Shown: piece by piece, positions 1-5,434 of the stretch
How the letters are laid out: each line of letters opens with the position of its first letter
Numbering within the stretch: the first letter of the stretch is position 1
Assembly (NCBI GenBank): GCA_021779795.1
Contig: JAJXZZ010000153.1
Span: 1 to 7,525 of the forward strand
Source of the DNA: Acidobacteriota bacterium
GTDB taxonomy: Bacteria > Acidobacteriota > Vicinamibacteria > Vicinamibacterales > Fen-181
Direction: 5' to 3'
DNA length: 7,525 nucleotides
Translations under genes and position numbers: made by a program
Notes under the pieces: model-generated
Told to the model about the DNA's origin: nothing
Databases searched by the model: none
The model's input: only the letters and a program-made list of their open reading frames with translations

Positions 1-216
1 CTCGGCCGGCTCGTCCTCCGCCCCGTCCACGTCGGTCCAGGCCGCGCCGTTGACGACCACGTCGGGCCGCAGCCGCGCCACCAGGTCCGTGACGGCCCGG
101 CGATCGCGCACGTCGAGGTCGCCGCGCGCGGCCGCCGTCACGTCGGCCCACCCGGAGCAGCCCCGGGCCAGGGCCGACCCGAGGCGCCCGGCCGCGCCGA
201 CGACCAGGATCTTCAT
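1..216 (-). CDS. rfbD: dTDP-4-dehydrorhamnose reductase (RmlD), N-terminal 72 residues, cut by window edge
   Basis: Only the first 72 codons are inside the window; the rest lies beyond the left edge. The protein begins MKILVVGAAGRLGSALARG, a Rossmann-fold dinucleotide-binding start with the GxxGxxG motif at residues 7-13. An LDVRD segment follows at 34-38, then NGAAWTDVDGAED at 56-68. That last segment is the RmlD-family form of the NAAAYTAVDKAE motif, which separates RmlD from most other extended SDR epimerases. By family knowledge RmlD performs the last, NAD(P)H-dependent reduction to dTDP-L-rhamnose in the cytoplasm. The ATG lies one base after the stop of the upstream symporter gene, so translational coupling is likely. 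A GGGAAG about 13 bases upstream is only a weak ribosome site. The catalytic YxxxK is outside the window, so another RmlD-like SDR cannot be excluded. Confidence 0.85.
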   Translation of the reverse strand, partial: MKILVVGAAGRLGSALARGCSGWADVTAAARGDLDVRDRRAVTDLVARLRPDVVVNGAAWTDVDGAEDEPAE

Positions 217-217
217 C

Positions 218-1528
218 TCACGCGGCCCGCTTCCCGGTGAACTCCCGCATCCGCCCGTCGTCGAACACGCCTTCCCAGCGCGCGACCACCGCCGTCGCGA
301 TGCAGTTTCCCATGACGTTCACCGCCGTGCGCCCCATGTCCATGATCTGGTCGATCGCCAGGAGGATGGCCGCGCCCTCGAGCGGGAGCTTGAACTGGCC
401 CAGCGTGGCCGTCAGGACGACCAGCGCCGCGCGCGGCACGCCGGCCACGCCCTTGCTGGTCAGCATCAGCGTCAGCATCATGAAGATCTGCTGGCCGATC
501 GTCATCTCGACGCCGAACAGCTGCGCCACGAACACGCTGGCGAGCGACAGGTAGAGCGTCGTGCCGTCGAGGTTGAAACTGTACCCGGTCGGAAGGACCA
601 GGCCGACGATGTTCTTCGGGCACCCGAACCGCTCCATCACCTCGAGCGCCTTGGGCAGCGCCGCCTCGCTGCTCGCCGTGGTGAAGGCGATCAGGAACGG
701 CTCGCGGACCGCCTTGACGAACTGCCAGAACGGCACCCGGATGAGCAGCGACACCGCGCCGAGCACCACGACGGCGAAGACCAGGAGGCTGCCGTACATG
801 AGCAGCACCAGCTTGCCGAGCGTGAGCAGGATGGCCACGCCCATCTTGCCCACCGTCGCCGCGATGGCCGCCATCACGCCCAGCGGCGCGAACAGCATCA
901 CGTAGCCGGTGAACTTGAACATCGCCTGCGCCGTGCTCTCCAGCAGGTCGATGATCGGCTGCCCCCTCTTGCCGATCGCCGCCACCGCGATGCCGAAGAA
1001 GATCGAGAAGACGACGAGCTGGAGGATCTCCCCCTCGGCCATCGCCTGCACGACCGACGTCGGAAACAGGTGCGTCAGCAGCTCCCAGCCGCCGAGCGGC
1101 TTCTTGCTCGCCAGGTCCGCGATGCCCTGGGTCGCCGCCACCTGCACGCCCACGCCCGGCTTGAAGACGTTGACGGCGCCCAGGCCGAGGAACAGGGCGA
1201 TCGTCGTCGCGACCTCGAAGTAGATGAGCGCCTTGAGGCCGATCCGCCCCATCGCCTTCAGGTCGCCCGTGCCGGCGATGCCGACCACGAGCGTCGAGAA
1301 CAGCAGCGGGGCGATGATCATCTTGATCATCCGGAGGAACGTGTCGGCAATCGGCTTGATGCTCTCGGCGGCGCCCGTCACGTGCACGCCGTTGACGTCG
1401 GACGACGGCCACAGGTACCCGATGACGATGCCGGCCACGAGGCCGATGAAGATCTGTGTCGTGACGCTCGGCATCCGTGAACGCCGGGGCGCCGCGGCCG
1501 GTGCGACGTCGAGAGGTGTGATGGCCAT
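218..1528 (-). CDS. Dicarboxylate/amino acid:cation symporter (GltP/GltT type, DAACS family)
   Basis: A 436-residue inner-membrane protein of the sodium/proton:glutamate-dicarboxylate symporter family (SDF, the GltPh/EAAT fold), at normal family length. Signature elements are in order. The HP1 serine-rich loop is TTASSEAALP (283-292). The TM7 motif is PTGYSFNLDGT (313-323), where NLDGT corresponds to the NMDGT cation/substrate site. The HP2 loop is SKGVAGVP (358-365). TM8 has DMGRTAVNVMGN (397-408). The TM8 pattern D-x-x-R-T-x-x-N (D397, R400, T401, N404) matches the acidic-amino-acid transporters GltPh and GltT better than the EARALTN form of E. coli DctA, so glutamate/aspartate is the best substrate guess. 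The chosen ATG has no strong ribosome site; Met19, just before the first membrane segment, is an alternative start. It sits 45 bases after the aminotransferase gene and one base before rmlD, so all three probably share a transcript. No functional link to sugar metabolism is evident. Confidence 0.93.
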   Translation of the reverse strand: MAITPLDVAPAAAPRRSRMPSVTTQIFIGLVAGIVIGYLWPSSDVNGVHVTGAAESIKPIADTFLRMIKMIIAPLLFSTLVVGIAGTGDLKAMGRIGLKALIYFEVATTIALFLGLGAVNVFKPGVGVQVAATQGIADLASKKPLGGWELLTHLFPTSVVQAMAEGEILQLVVFSIFFGIAVAAIGKRGQPIIDLLESTAQAMFKFTGYVMLFAPLGVMAAIAATVGKMGVAILLTLGKLVLLMYGSLLVFAVVVLGAVSLLIRVPFWQFVKAVREPFLIAFTTASSEAALPKALEVMERFGCPKNIVGLVLPTGYSFNLDGTTLYLSLASVFVAQLFGVEMTIGQQIFMMLTLMLTSKGVAGVPRAALVVLTATLGQFKLPLEGAAILLAIDQIMDMGRTAVNVMGNCIATAVVARWEGVFDDGRMREFTGKRAA

Positions 1529-1573
1529 GATGTCTCAATCCGAACCGGTGCCCGCCCGCACAGGGGCGCCCGT

Positions 1574-2698
1574 TCAACCGACGATCTGCGCGATCGATTC
1601 GACAACGTAACGCTGCTGGTCTTCCGTCAGCTCACCGTAGATGGGCAGGGCCAGCGTGCGCGCGGCGGCGTCCTCGGCCGCCGGGAACTCCCCCTTCCGG
1701 TACCCGAGCCCGGCAAAACACTCCTGCAGGTGGAACGGGACCGGGTAGTAAATCTCGCAGCCCACCCGCCGGGCGTCGAGCCCGGCCTTCACGCGGTCCC
1801 GCTCGTCGAGGCGAATCACGAACTGGTTGTAGATGTGGTACAGCCCTTCCGGCTCGACCGGCAGCTCGACCAGGCCGCGGACGACGAGCGATCCGAGCAA
1901 CTCGCGGTACCGGTCCGCGTTGCGGCGGCGCGCCTCGGTCCACGCCGCCAGGTGCGGCAGCTTGACGCGCAGCACCGCCGCCTGGATCGCGTCCAGCCTG
2001 AAGTTGCCGCCGACCGACGTGTGGAAGTACCGGCGCTCGGCCCCGTGGTTGCGCAGCAGCCGGATCCGGTTCGCCAGCGCCGCGTCGCTCGTCGTCACGA
2101 GGCCGCCGTCGCCGAACGCCCCGAGGTTCTTGCTCGGGAAGAACGAGAAGCAGCCGACCGCGCCGAGGCCGCCGACCGCCCGCCCGTGATAGCGGGCGCC
2201 GATGGCCTGCGCCGCGTCCTCGACGACCGGGACGCCGGCGCGCGACGCCGCCTCGAGGATCGGCGCCATCTCGGCGCTGCACCCGTAGAGGTGGACGGGC
2301 ACGATCGCCCGGGTCCGCGGCGTGATGGCGGCGGCCGCCGCCGCCGGGTCGATGTTGCAGGTGACCGGGTCGATGTCCGCCAGCACCGGCCGCGCCCCCA
2401 GGCGCGCGATGCAGCCGGCGGTCGCGAAGAAGGAATAGGTCGTCGTGACGACCTCGTCGCCCGGGCCGATGCCGAGGGCCATCATCGCCGCCAGCAGCGC
2501 GTCGGTCCCCGACGACACGCCCACCGCGGCGCCGACGCCCAGCATGACCGCCAGCTCGCCCTCGAGCGCCTCGACCTCCGGCCCCCCGATGAAGCGCTGG
2601 CTGTCGCACACCCGCGTGACGGCGGCCAGCACGTCCCCGCGGATCGGCCCGTATTGCGCCTGCAGGTCGAGCAGCGGAACCGACGCGACCTCGGACAT
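1574..2698 (-). CDS. DegT/DnrJ/EryC1/StrS-family PLP-dependent sugar aminotransferase
   Basis: A 374-residue fold-type I aminotransferase that, by family, transfers an amino group (usually from glutamate) to a keto sugar bound to a nucleotide. Visible features are SSGTDALLA (62-70, PLP phosphate contact), VHLYG (135-139), VEDAAQAIGA (159-168, with D161 facing the PLP nitrogen), FFPSKNLGAFGDGG (186-199, with K190 the Schiff-base lysine) and a GGNFRLDAIQAAVL stretch (230-243). The N-terminal LLDLQAQY and FIGGPEVEALE segments resemble WbpE/WlbC (3-keto UDP-sugar) and FdtB/QdtB (dTDP-3-keto-6-deoxyhexose) enzymes. The exact sugar cannot be decided. The reading frame stays open far upstream, but this ATG is preceded at 9 bases by GGAGGA and starts the conserved domain, so it is the start. 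It heads the unit continuing into the symporter and rmlD, consistent with making an amino-deoxy sugar for a surface glycan. Confidence 0.93.
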   Translation of the reverse strand: MSEVASVPLLDLQAQYGPIRGDVLAAVTRVCDSQRFIGGPEVEALEGELAVMLGVGAAVGVSSGTDALLAAMMALGIGPGDEVVTTTYSFFATAGCIARLGARPVLADIDPVTCNIDPAAAAAAITPRTRAIVPVHLYGCSAEMAPILEAASRAGVPVVEDAAQAIGARYHGRAVGGLGAVGCFSFFPSKNLGAFGDGGLVTTSDAALANRIRLLRNHGAERRYFHTSVGGNFRLDAIQAAVLRVKLPHLAAWTEARRRNADRYRELLGSLVVRGLVELPVEPEGLYHIYNQFVIRLDERDRVKAGLDARRVGCEIYYPVPFHLQECFAGLGYRKGEFPAAEDAAARTLALPIYGELTEDQQRYVVESIAQIVG

Positions 2699-2707
2699 GA
2701 ACGGCGG

Positions 2708-2714
2708 TCCTCCG
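2708..2714 (-). promoter_or_regulatory. Ribosome binding site of the sugar aminotransferase
   Basis: On the minus strand CGGAGGA lies 9 bases before the ATG at 2698. It is the strongest Shine-Dalgarno sequence seen in the window and fixes the start within a frame that is open for more than 300 further codons upstream. Confidence 0.75.
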
Positions 2715-2944
2715 GGGAGCCGTGGGTGCGACGGCCGACGCTCGTCGGCCGGGATTGCGGCGTTCAGCGGCACGAGAGGGGTGCGCAGGTCGGGGACCCT
2801 GCTCGGCAGACTCGAAGCCGCCCCATGGTACATCGGCGGCGCGCTTGCGCCAACCGCTCCCGCCACCCGGCGCCGGCGCGGTTCGCCTGGCCGAGGCCGG
2901 GGCGGCCGCCGGCCGGTTCGAGTGTAGCCCACGAATGCTGGATC

Positions 2945-2966
2945 CCGATTACCAAAACGTAATCGG
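2945..2966. promoter_or_regulatory. Perfect 8+8 inverted repeat, probable regulator binding site
   Basis: CCGATTAC, six bases (CAAAAC), then GTAATCGG: an uninterrupted dyad with 8-base arms in the most AT-rich patch of a very GC-rich region. Its centre (about 2955.5) is roughly 128 bases upstream of the transcription start predicted from the sigma-54 promoter. That is within the range where enhancer-binding proteins usually bind. It also lies about 20-45 bases upstream of a weak -10-like TACACT on the opposite strand, so it could act on both divergent genes. The regulator is not encoded in the window. Confidence 0.6.
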
Positions 2967-3004
2967 CCAGCGGACGGCCCGGCCTCGCACTTGAGCGCCA
3001 GGGA

Positions 3005-3044
3005 CGAAATGCGCCGGGAATCGCCGGTTTCAGGCCGCATTTCG
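3005..3044. promoter_or_regulatory. 9+9 dyad with 22-base spacer upstream of the sigma-54 promoter
   Basis: CGAAATGCG (3005-3013) is repeated as its exact reverse complement CGCATTTCG (3036-3044). The centre is about 60 bases upstream of the predicted start point and 69 bases from the centre of the first dyad. It could be a pair of half-sites for a regulator or an IHF-like bend. It could also fold as a long-loop stem in RNA read from the other strand. The arms are too exact to dismiss, but function is inferred from position only. Confidence 0.4.
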
Positions 3045-3057
3045 CCAGCCGGCGGCC

Positions 3058-3072
3058 TGGCACCCTCCTTGC
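3058..3072 (+). promoter_or_regulatory. Sigma-54 (RpoN) promoter, -24/-12 elements
   Basis: The sequence TGGCAC-N5-TTGC matches the core sigma-54 consensus at every fixed position. GG at 3059-3060 and GC at 3071-3072 have the required 10 bases between them. A match to ten fixed bases is unlikely by chance in 7.5 kb, and it falls directly in front of the plus-strand surface-protein gene. Taking the C of GC as -12 places the transcription start near 3084. Sigma-54 promoters need an ATP-driven enhancer-binding protein, and the dyads upstream are candidate sites for it. Confidence 0.8.
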
Positions 3073-3085
3073 GCCTGCACCGGGT

Positions 3086-4915
3086 GTGTCGATCCATCTG
3101 ACCCGCTCCGCCGCCCGCCTGGTTGCCCGGATGATTGGCCTGGCCACCGCGTTCCTCCTGGTCTCGTCGGCCGCCCGCGCGGGCACCGCCACGCTCAGCT
3201 GGAACCCGAATCCCGAGAGCAACATCACCGGCTACGTCGTGCTCTACGGCACGCAGCCGGGCGTCCACCCGTTCAGCCAGCCGGTCGGCAACGTGACGTC
3301 GGCGACGCTGACCAACCTGGCGGCGGGCCAGACCTATTACTTCGTCGTCCAGGCGGTCAACGCCGCCGGCCTGGCCGGCCCGGTTTCCCAGGAAGTCAGC
3401 GCGACGATCGACCAGGCGTCGCCATCGGGCGAGACGATGGACGCGTGGAAGGCGCGCTTCGGCGTGGCCGACATGGCGGCCGACCCCGACGGCGACGGCG
3501 TCAGCAACATGGACGAGTTCCTCGACGGCACGGACCCGCGCATCCCGAACACGTGGACGCTGACCGACGGCGCCACGGGGGGATTCCGGACGCGCCTGGC
3601 CGTCGCCAACCCGGGCACCGACACCGCCGAGATCACCATCACGTTCCTGCCGCAGGGCGGAACGCCGATCGTCCAGCACTACTCGATTCCCGGCCGCAGC
3701 CGGCAGACCGTGGTCGTCAACGACATCGAGGGCCTCCAGAACACGTCCTTCTCGGCCAGGGTCACGACCGCGCGCGGCGGCGTGCTCGTCGAGCGCACGA
3801 TGACCTGGGGCGGCGGCGAGCAGATGGACTCGGCGAGCACGAGCAAGGCGGTCGCCAGCCCGCAGACGACGTGGTACTTCGCCGAAGGCGACTCGGCGAT
3901 GTTCGACACCTACCTCGTGCTCACCAATTCGGGGGAGGCCGACGCGAACGCGGCCGTGACGTTCATGCTGACCAACGGGCAGACGGTCACGGCCCAGTAC
4001 GCCGTGCCGGCGGGCGGCCGGCAGTCGATCTACGCCAACGACGTCAGCGGCGTCGGGAAGACGTCGTTCGGGATCGTGGTCCAGGCCACGGCCCCGATCA
4101 CCGCCGAGCGCGCGATGTATTTCAGCACGGCGACGACCGCGTGGAAGGGCGGCCTCGAGTCAGCCGGCGTGTCCGCCCCCTCGACGCAGTGGTACCTGGC
4201 CGAGGGGCAGACCGGCCAGACGTTCTCGGAGTACCTGGCGCTGGCCAACCCCAACGCGGCGGCGGCGCTGGCCACCGTCCGCTACCTGACGCCGGCAGGC
4301 GCCACCATCGCCCGCACCTACCAGCTCGCGCCGACCAGCCGCGCGACCGTCAACGTCAACGAGGTGGCCGGCCTGGAGGACACCGAGGTGGCGGCGGCCA
4401 TCGACTCGACGCTGCCGATCGTGGCCGAGCGCTCGATGTTCTGGCCGGGACAGCCGGGGCAGTGGTACGAGGGCCACAACTCGGCGGCCATGCAGCGGCT
4501 CGGCCTCGAGTGGGCGTTCTCGGAGGGCGAGACCGGGGGGGCGCACAATGCGATCAGCCGATTCCTGATGGTCAACCCCGGGACGACGGATGCCGCGGTC
4601 ACGCTGACGCTGCTGCGCGCCAACGGCCTGGATCCGGTGGCCGTCCGGGCGACGGTGAAGGCCGGCTCGCGGCTGTCGCTCGACTCCACCGAGTTCCCGC
4701 TGCTGTCGGGCGAGCAGTTCGGCACGGTCGTCGAGTCGACCAACGGCGTGCCGATCGCGGTCGAGCGGTCGCTCTACTGGGACGGCGAGGGGAAGGTCCT
4801 GATCGCGGGGACCAACGAGAGCGGCACCCTGATCCGCAAGGCGGAGGCGGCGGCGGCGAAGACCGCGCCGGCGGGCGCTCCGCGCAGGGACGGCACGAAG
4901 ATCCAGTCGAAGTAG
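3086..4915 (+). CDS. Secreted surface protein: Fn3-like domain, TSP3-type calcium loop, four ~106-residue repeats
   Basis: A 609-residue protein with no recognised specific function. A basic N-terminus with RSAARLVAR is followed by a hydrophobic stretch and a likely cleavage after SSAARA (27-32), so it is exported. Residues 33-108 look like a fibronectin type III domain (SWNPNPESNITGYVVLY, then LAAGQTYYFVVQAVNAAG). A calcium loop of the bacterial thrombospondin-3 kind, DPDGDGVSNMDEFLDGTDP, lies at 133-151 (D133, D135, D137, N141, E144). The rest, 156-585, is four tandem repeats, each opening with W-x-[FL]-x-[ED]-G and closing near ER[TAS][ML]. The tail (586-609) is Ala/Lys-rich. No LPXTG, PEP-CTERM or lipobox is visible, so the protein may be released or held non-covalently. 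The start is uncertain: GTG 3086 gives the better signal peptide, while ATG 3131 leaves a leader of about 47 bases after the predicted sigma-54 start. Neither has a clear ribosome site. Confidence 0.82.
   Translation: MSIHLTRSAARLVARMIGLATAFLLVSSAARAGTATLSWNPNPESNITGYVVLYGTQPGVHPFSQPVGNVTSATLTNLAAGQTYYFVVQAVNAAGLAGPVSQEVSATIDQASPSGETMDAWKARFGVADMAADPDGDGVSNMDEFLDGTDPRIPNTWTLTDGATGGFRTRLAVANPGTDTAEITITFLPQGGTPIVQHYSIPGRSRQTVVVNDIEGLQNTSFSARVTTARGGVLVERTMTWGGGEQMDSASTSKAVASPQTTWYFAEGDSAMFDTYLVLTNSGEADANAAVTFMLTNGQTVTAQYAVPAGGRQSIYANDVSGVGKTSFGIVVQATAPITAERAMYFSTATTAWKGGLESAGVSAPSTQWYLAEGQTGQTFSEYLALANPNAAAALATVRYLTPAGATIARTYQLAPTSRATVNVNEVAGLEDTEVAAAIDSTLPIVAERSMFWPGQPGQWYEGHNSAAMQRLGLEWAFSEGETGGAHNAISRFLMVNPGTTDAAVTLTLLRANGLDPVAVRATVKAGSRLSLDSTEFPLLSGEQFGTVVESTNGVPIAVERSLYWDGEGKVLIAGTNESGTLIRKAEAAAAKTAPAGAPRRDGTKIQSK
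3551..4840 (+). repeat. Four tandem protein repeats (~106 residues each) within the surface protein
   Basis: The repeats begin at Trp157, Trp263, Trp369 and Trp476, so the period is 106, 106 and 107 residues. The openings are TWTLTDG, TWYFAEG, QWYLAEG and EWAFSEG. Each then has L-x-[LV]-x-N-[PS] with G/N following, a beta-rich middle, a V-N-[DE]-[IV]-x-G-L-like segment (diverged in the fourth), and an ending of ERTMTW, ERAMYF, ERSMFW or ERSLYW. The copies have diverged at DNA level, so this is an old protein-domain duplication rather than a recent DNA repeat. The pattern recalls the beta-sandwich DUF5719-like repeats of secreted bacterial proteins, but that assignment is from memory of the motif, not a search. 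Confidence 0.8.
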
Positions 4916-4937
4916 CCGGCGGCCGGCGGCGCGGGCT
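4914..4937. terminator. Possible GC-rich bidirectional hairpin between convergent genes
   Basis: AGCCGGC (4914-4920) and GCGGGCT (4931-4937) pair over seven positions with one mismatch around a 10-base GC-rich loop. It lies in the 23-base gap between the convergent stop codons of the surface-protein gene and smpB. There is no T-tract on either side, so it is at best a weak or factor-assisted terminator, and the GC content makes such pairings common. Confidence 0.22.
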
Positions 4938-4938
4938 G

Positions 4939-5418
4939 TTAGCGCTGCCGCTCCTTGATGGCGGCGCGAGTCTCGCGATCGACCTCGCGCCGCTTGATCG
5001 TCTCGCGCCGGTCGTATTCCTTCTTCCCCTTCGCCAGCCCGAGCGCCAGCTTGACGCGCCCGTTCTTGAAGTACATCCGGAGCGGCACGAGCGTCATGCC
5101 CCGCTCGGTCGTCTTGCCCACCAGCTTCCGGATCTCCTGGCGGTGCAGCAGCAGTTTCCGCCGGCGCAGCGGCTCGTGGTCCGAGTAGCCGCGGTGGCTG
5201 TAGGGGCTGATGTGGACGTTGAGGACGAACACCTCGCCGCCGTCGACGCGGCCGTAGCTGTCGCGCAGGTTGACGCGGCCCTCGCGGATGGCCTTCACCT
5301 CGGTGCCGAGCAGCGCCACGCCGGCCTCGAACGTCTCGAGGATCTCGTAGTCGTGGAACGCCTTCCGGTTCTCGGCGACGTTCTTCTCGGCCTTCCGGCG
5401 CTCGGTCTTGTCGGCCAT
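4939..5418 (-). CDS. smpB: SsrA-binding protein SmpB (trans-translation)
   Basis: A 159-residue cytoplasmic RNA-binding protein of usual family length. It binds tmRNA (SsrA) and delivers it to stalled ribosomes for rescue and peptide tagging. Recognisable segments are AENRKAFHDYEILETFEAG (15-33), LLGTEVKAIREG (36-47), the HEPLRRRKLLLH stretch (81-92), and GLAKGKKEYDRRETIKRRE (127-145). The last leads into the basic C-terminal tail, which by family knowledge enters the mRNA channel. The gene follows pdxA by 16 bases on the same strand, so it is probably the last gene of the holB-ricT-pdxA-smpB run. The ribosome site is poor (GGGCGGGACC before the ATG), consistent with dependence on upstream translation. 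No tmRNA gene is present in the window. Confidence 0.97.
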   Translation of the reverse strand: MADKTERRKAEKNVAENRKAFHDYEILETFEAGVALLGTEVKAIREGRVNLRDSYGRVDGGEVFVLNVHISPYSHRGYSDHEPLRRRKLLLHRQEIRKLVGKTTERGMTLVPLRMYFKNGRVKLALGLAKGKKEYDRRETIKRREVDRETRAAIKERQR

Positions 5419-5434
5419 GTCGGTCCCGCCCCGC

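Larger units (their letters stand above)
2699..3085. other. Divergent intergenic region between sugar aminotransferase and surface-protein genes
   Basis: A 387-base region without a credible gene separates two divergently transcribed genes. The left part (about 2715-2925) is GC-rich and would form a long 5' leader for the aminotransferase transcript. It contains a small hairpin (GGCGC/GCGCC, 2838-2851) and a 10-base GC palindrome (2867-2876), neither convincing as regulatory. The right part is less GC-rich and holds two dyads and a sigma-54 promoter, listed separately. For the aminotransferase direction the only candidate I see is a TACACT -10-like hexamer (minus strand, 2926-2921) without a matching -35. 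Confidence 0.8.

Noticed and set aside
50..1480. 476-codon plus-strand open frame opposite the symporter and rmlD
   Set aside because: Product is rich in Arg, His and Asp with no hydrophobic core or motif, while the minus strand encodes a full conserved symporter. It is a shadow of high GC.
213..1577. 454-codon minus-strand frame overlapping the symporter
   Set aside because: Out-of-frame shadow, Arg/Gly/His-rich low-complexity translation; the conserved symporter is in the neighbouring frame.
2838..2851. Hairpin GGCGC-N4-GCGCC in the aminotransferase leader
   Set aside because: Five-base GC stem without a T-tract or riboswitch-like context; expected often by chance at this GC content.
2764..3228. 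154-codon minus-strand frame in the divergent region
   Set aside because: Arg/Ala-rich, no recognisable domain, spans the sigma-54 promoter and dyads and runs antisense to the signal peptide of the surface gene.
2699..3679. 327-codon upstream extension of the aminotransferase frame
   Set aside because: The extension runs through the intergenic region and antisense to the surface gene, has no domain, and the ATG at 2698 has a strong ribosome site and begins the conserved fold.
4898..4915. Possible C-terminal sorting signal (PEP-CTERM or LPXTG) of the surface protein
   Set aside because: The tail ends in a basic hydrophilic stretch with no hydrophobic segment and no PEP or LPXTG motif, so neither exosortase nor sortase sorting is supported.
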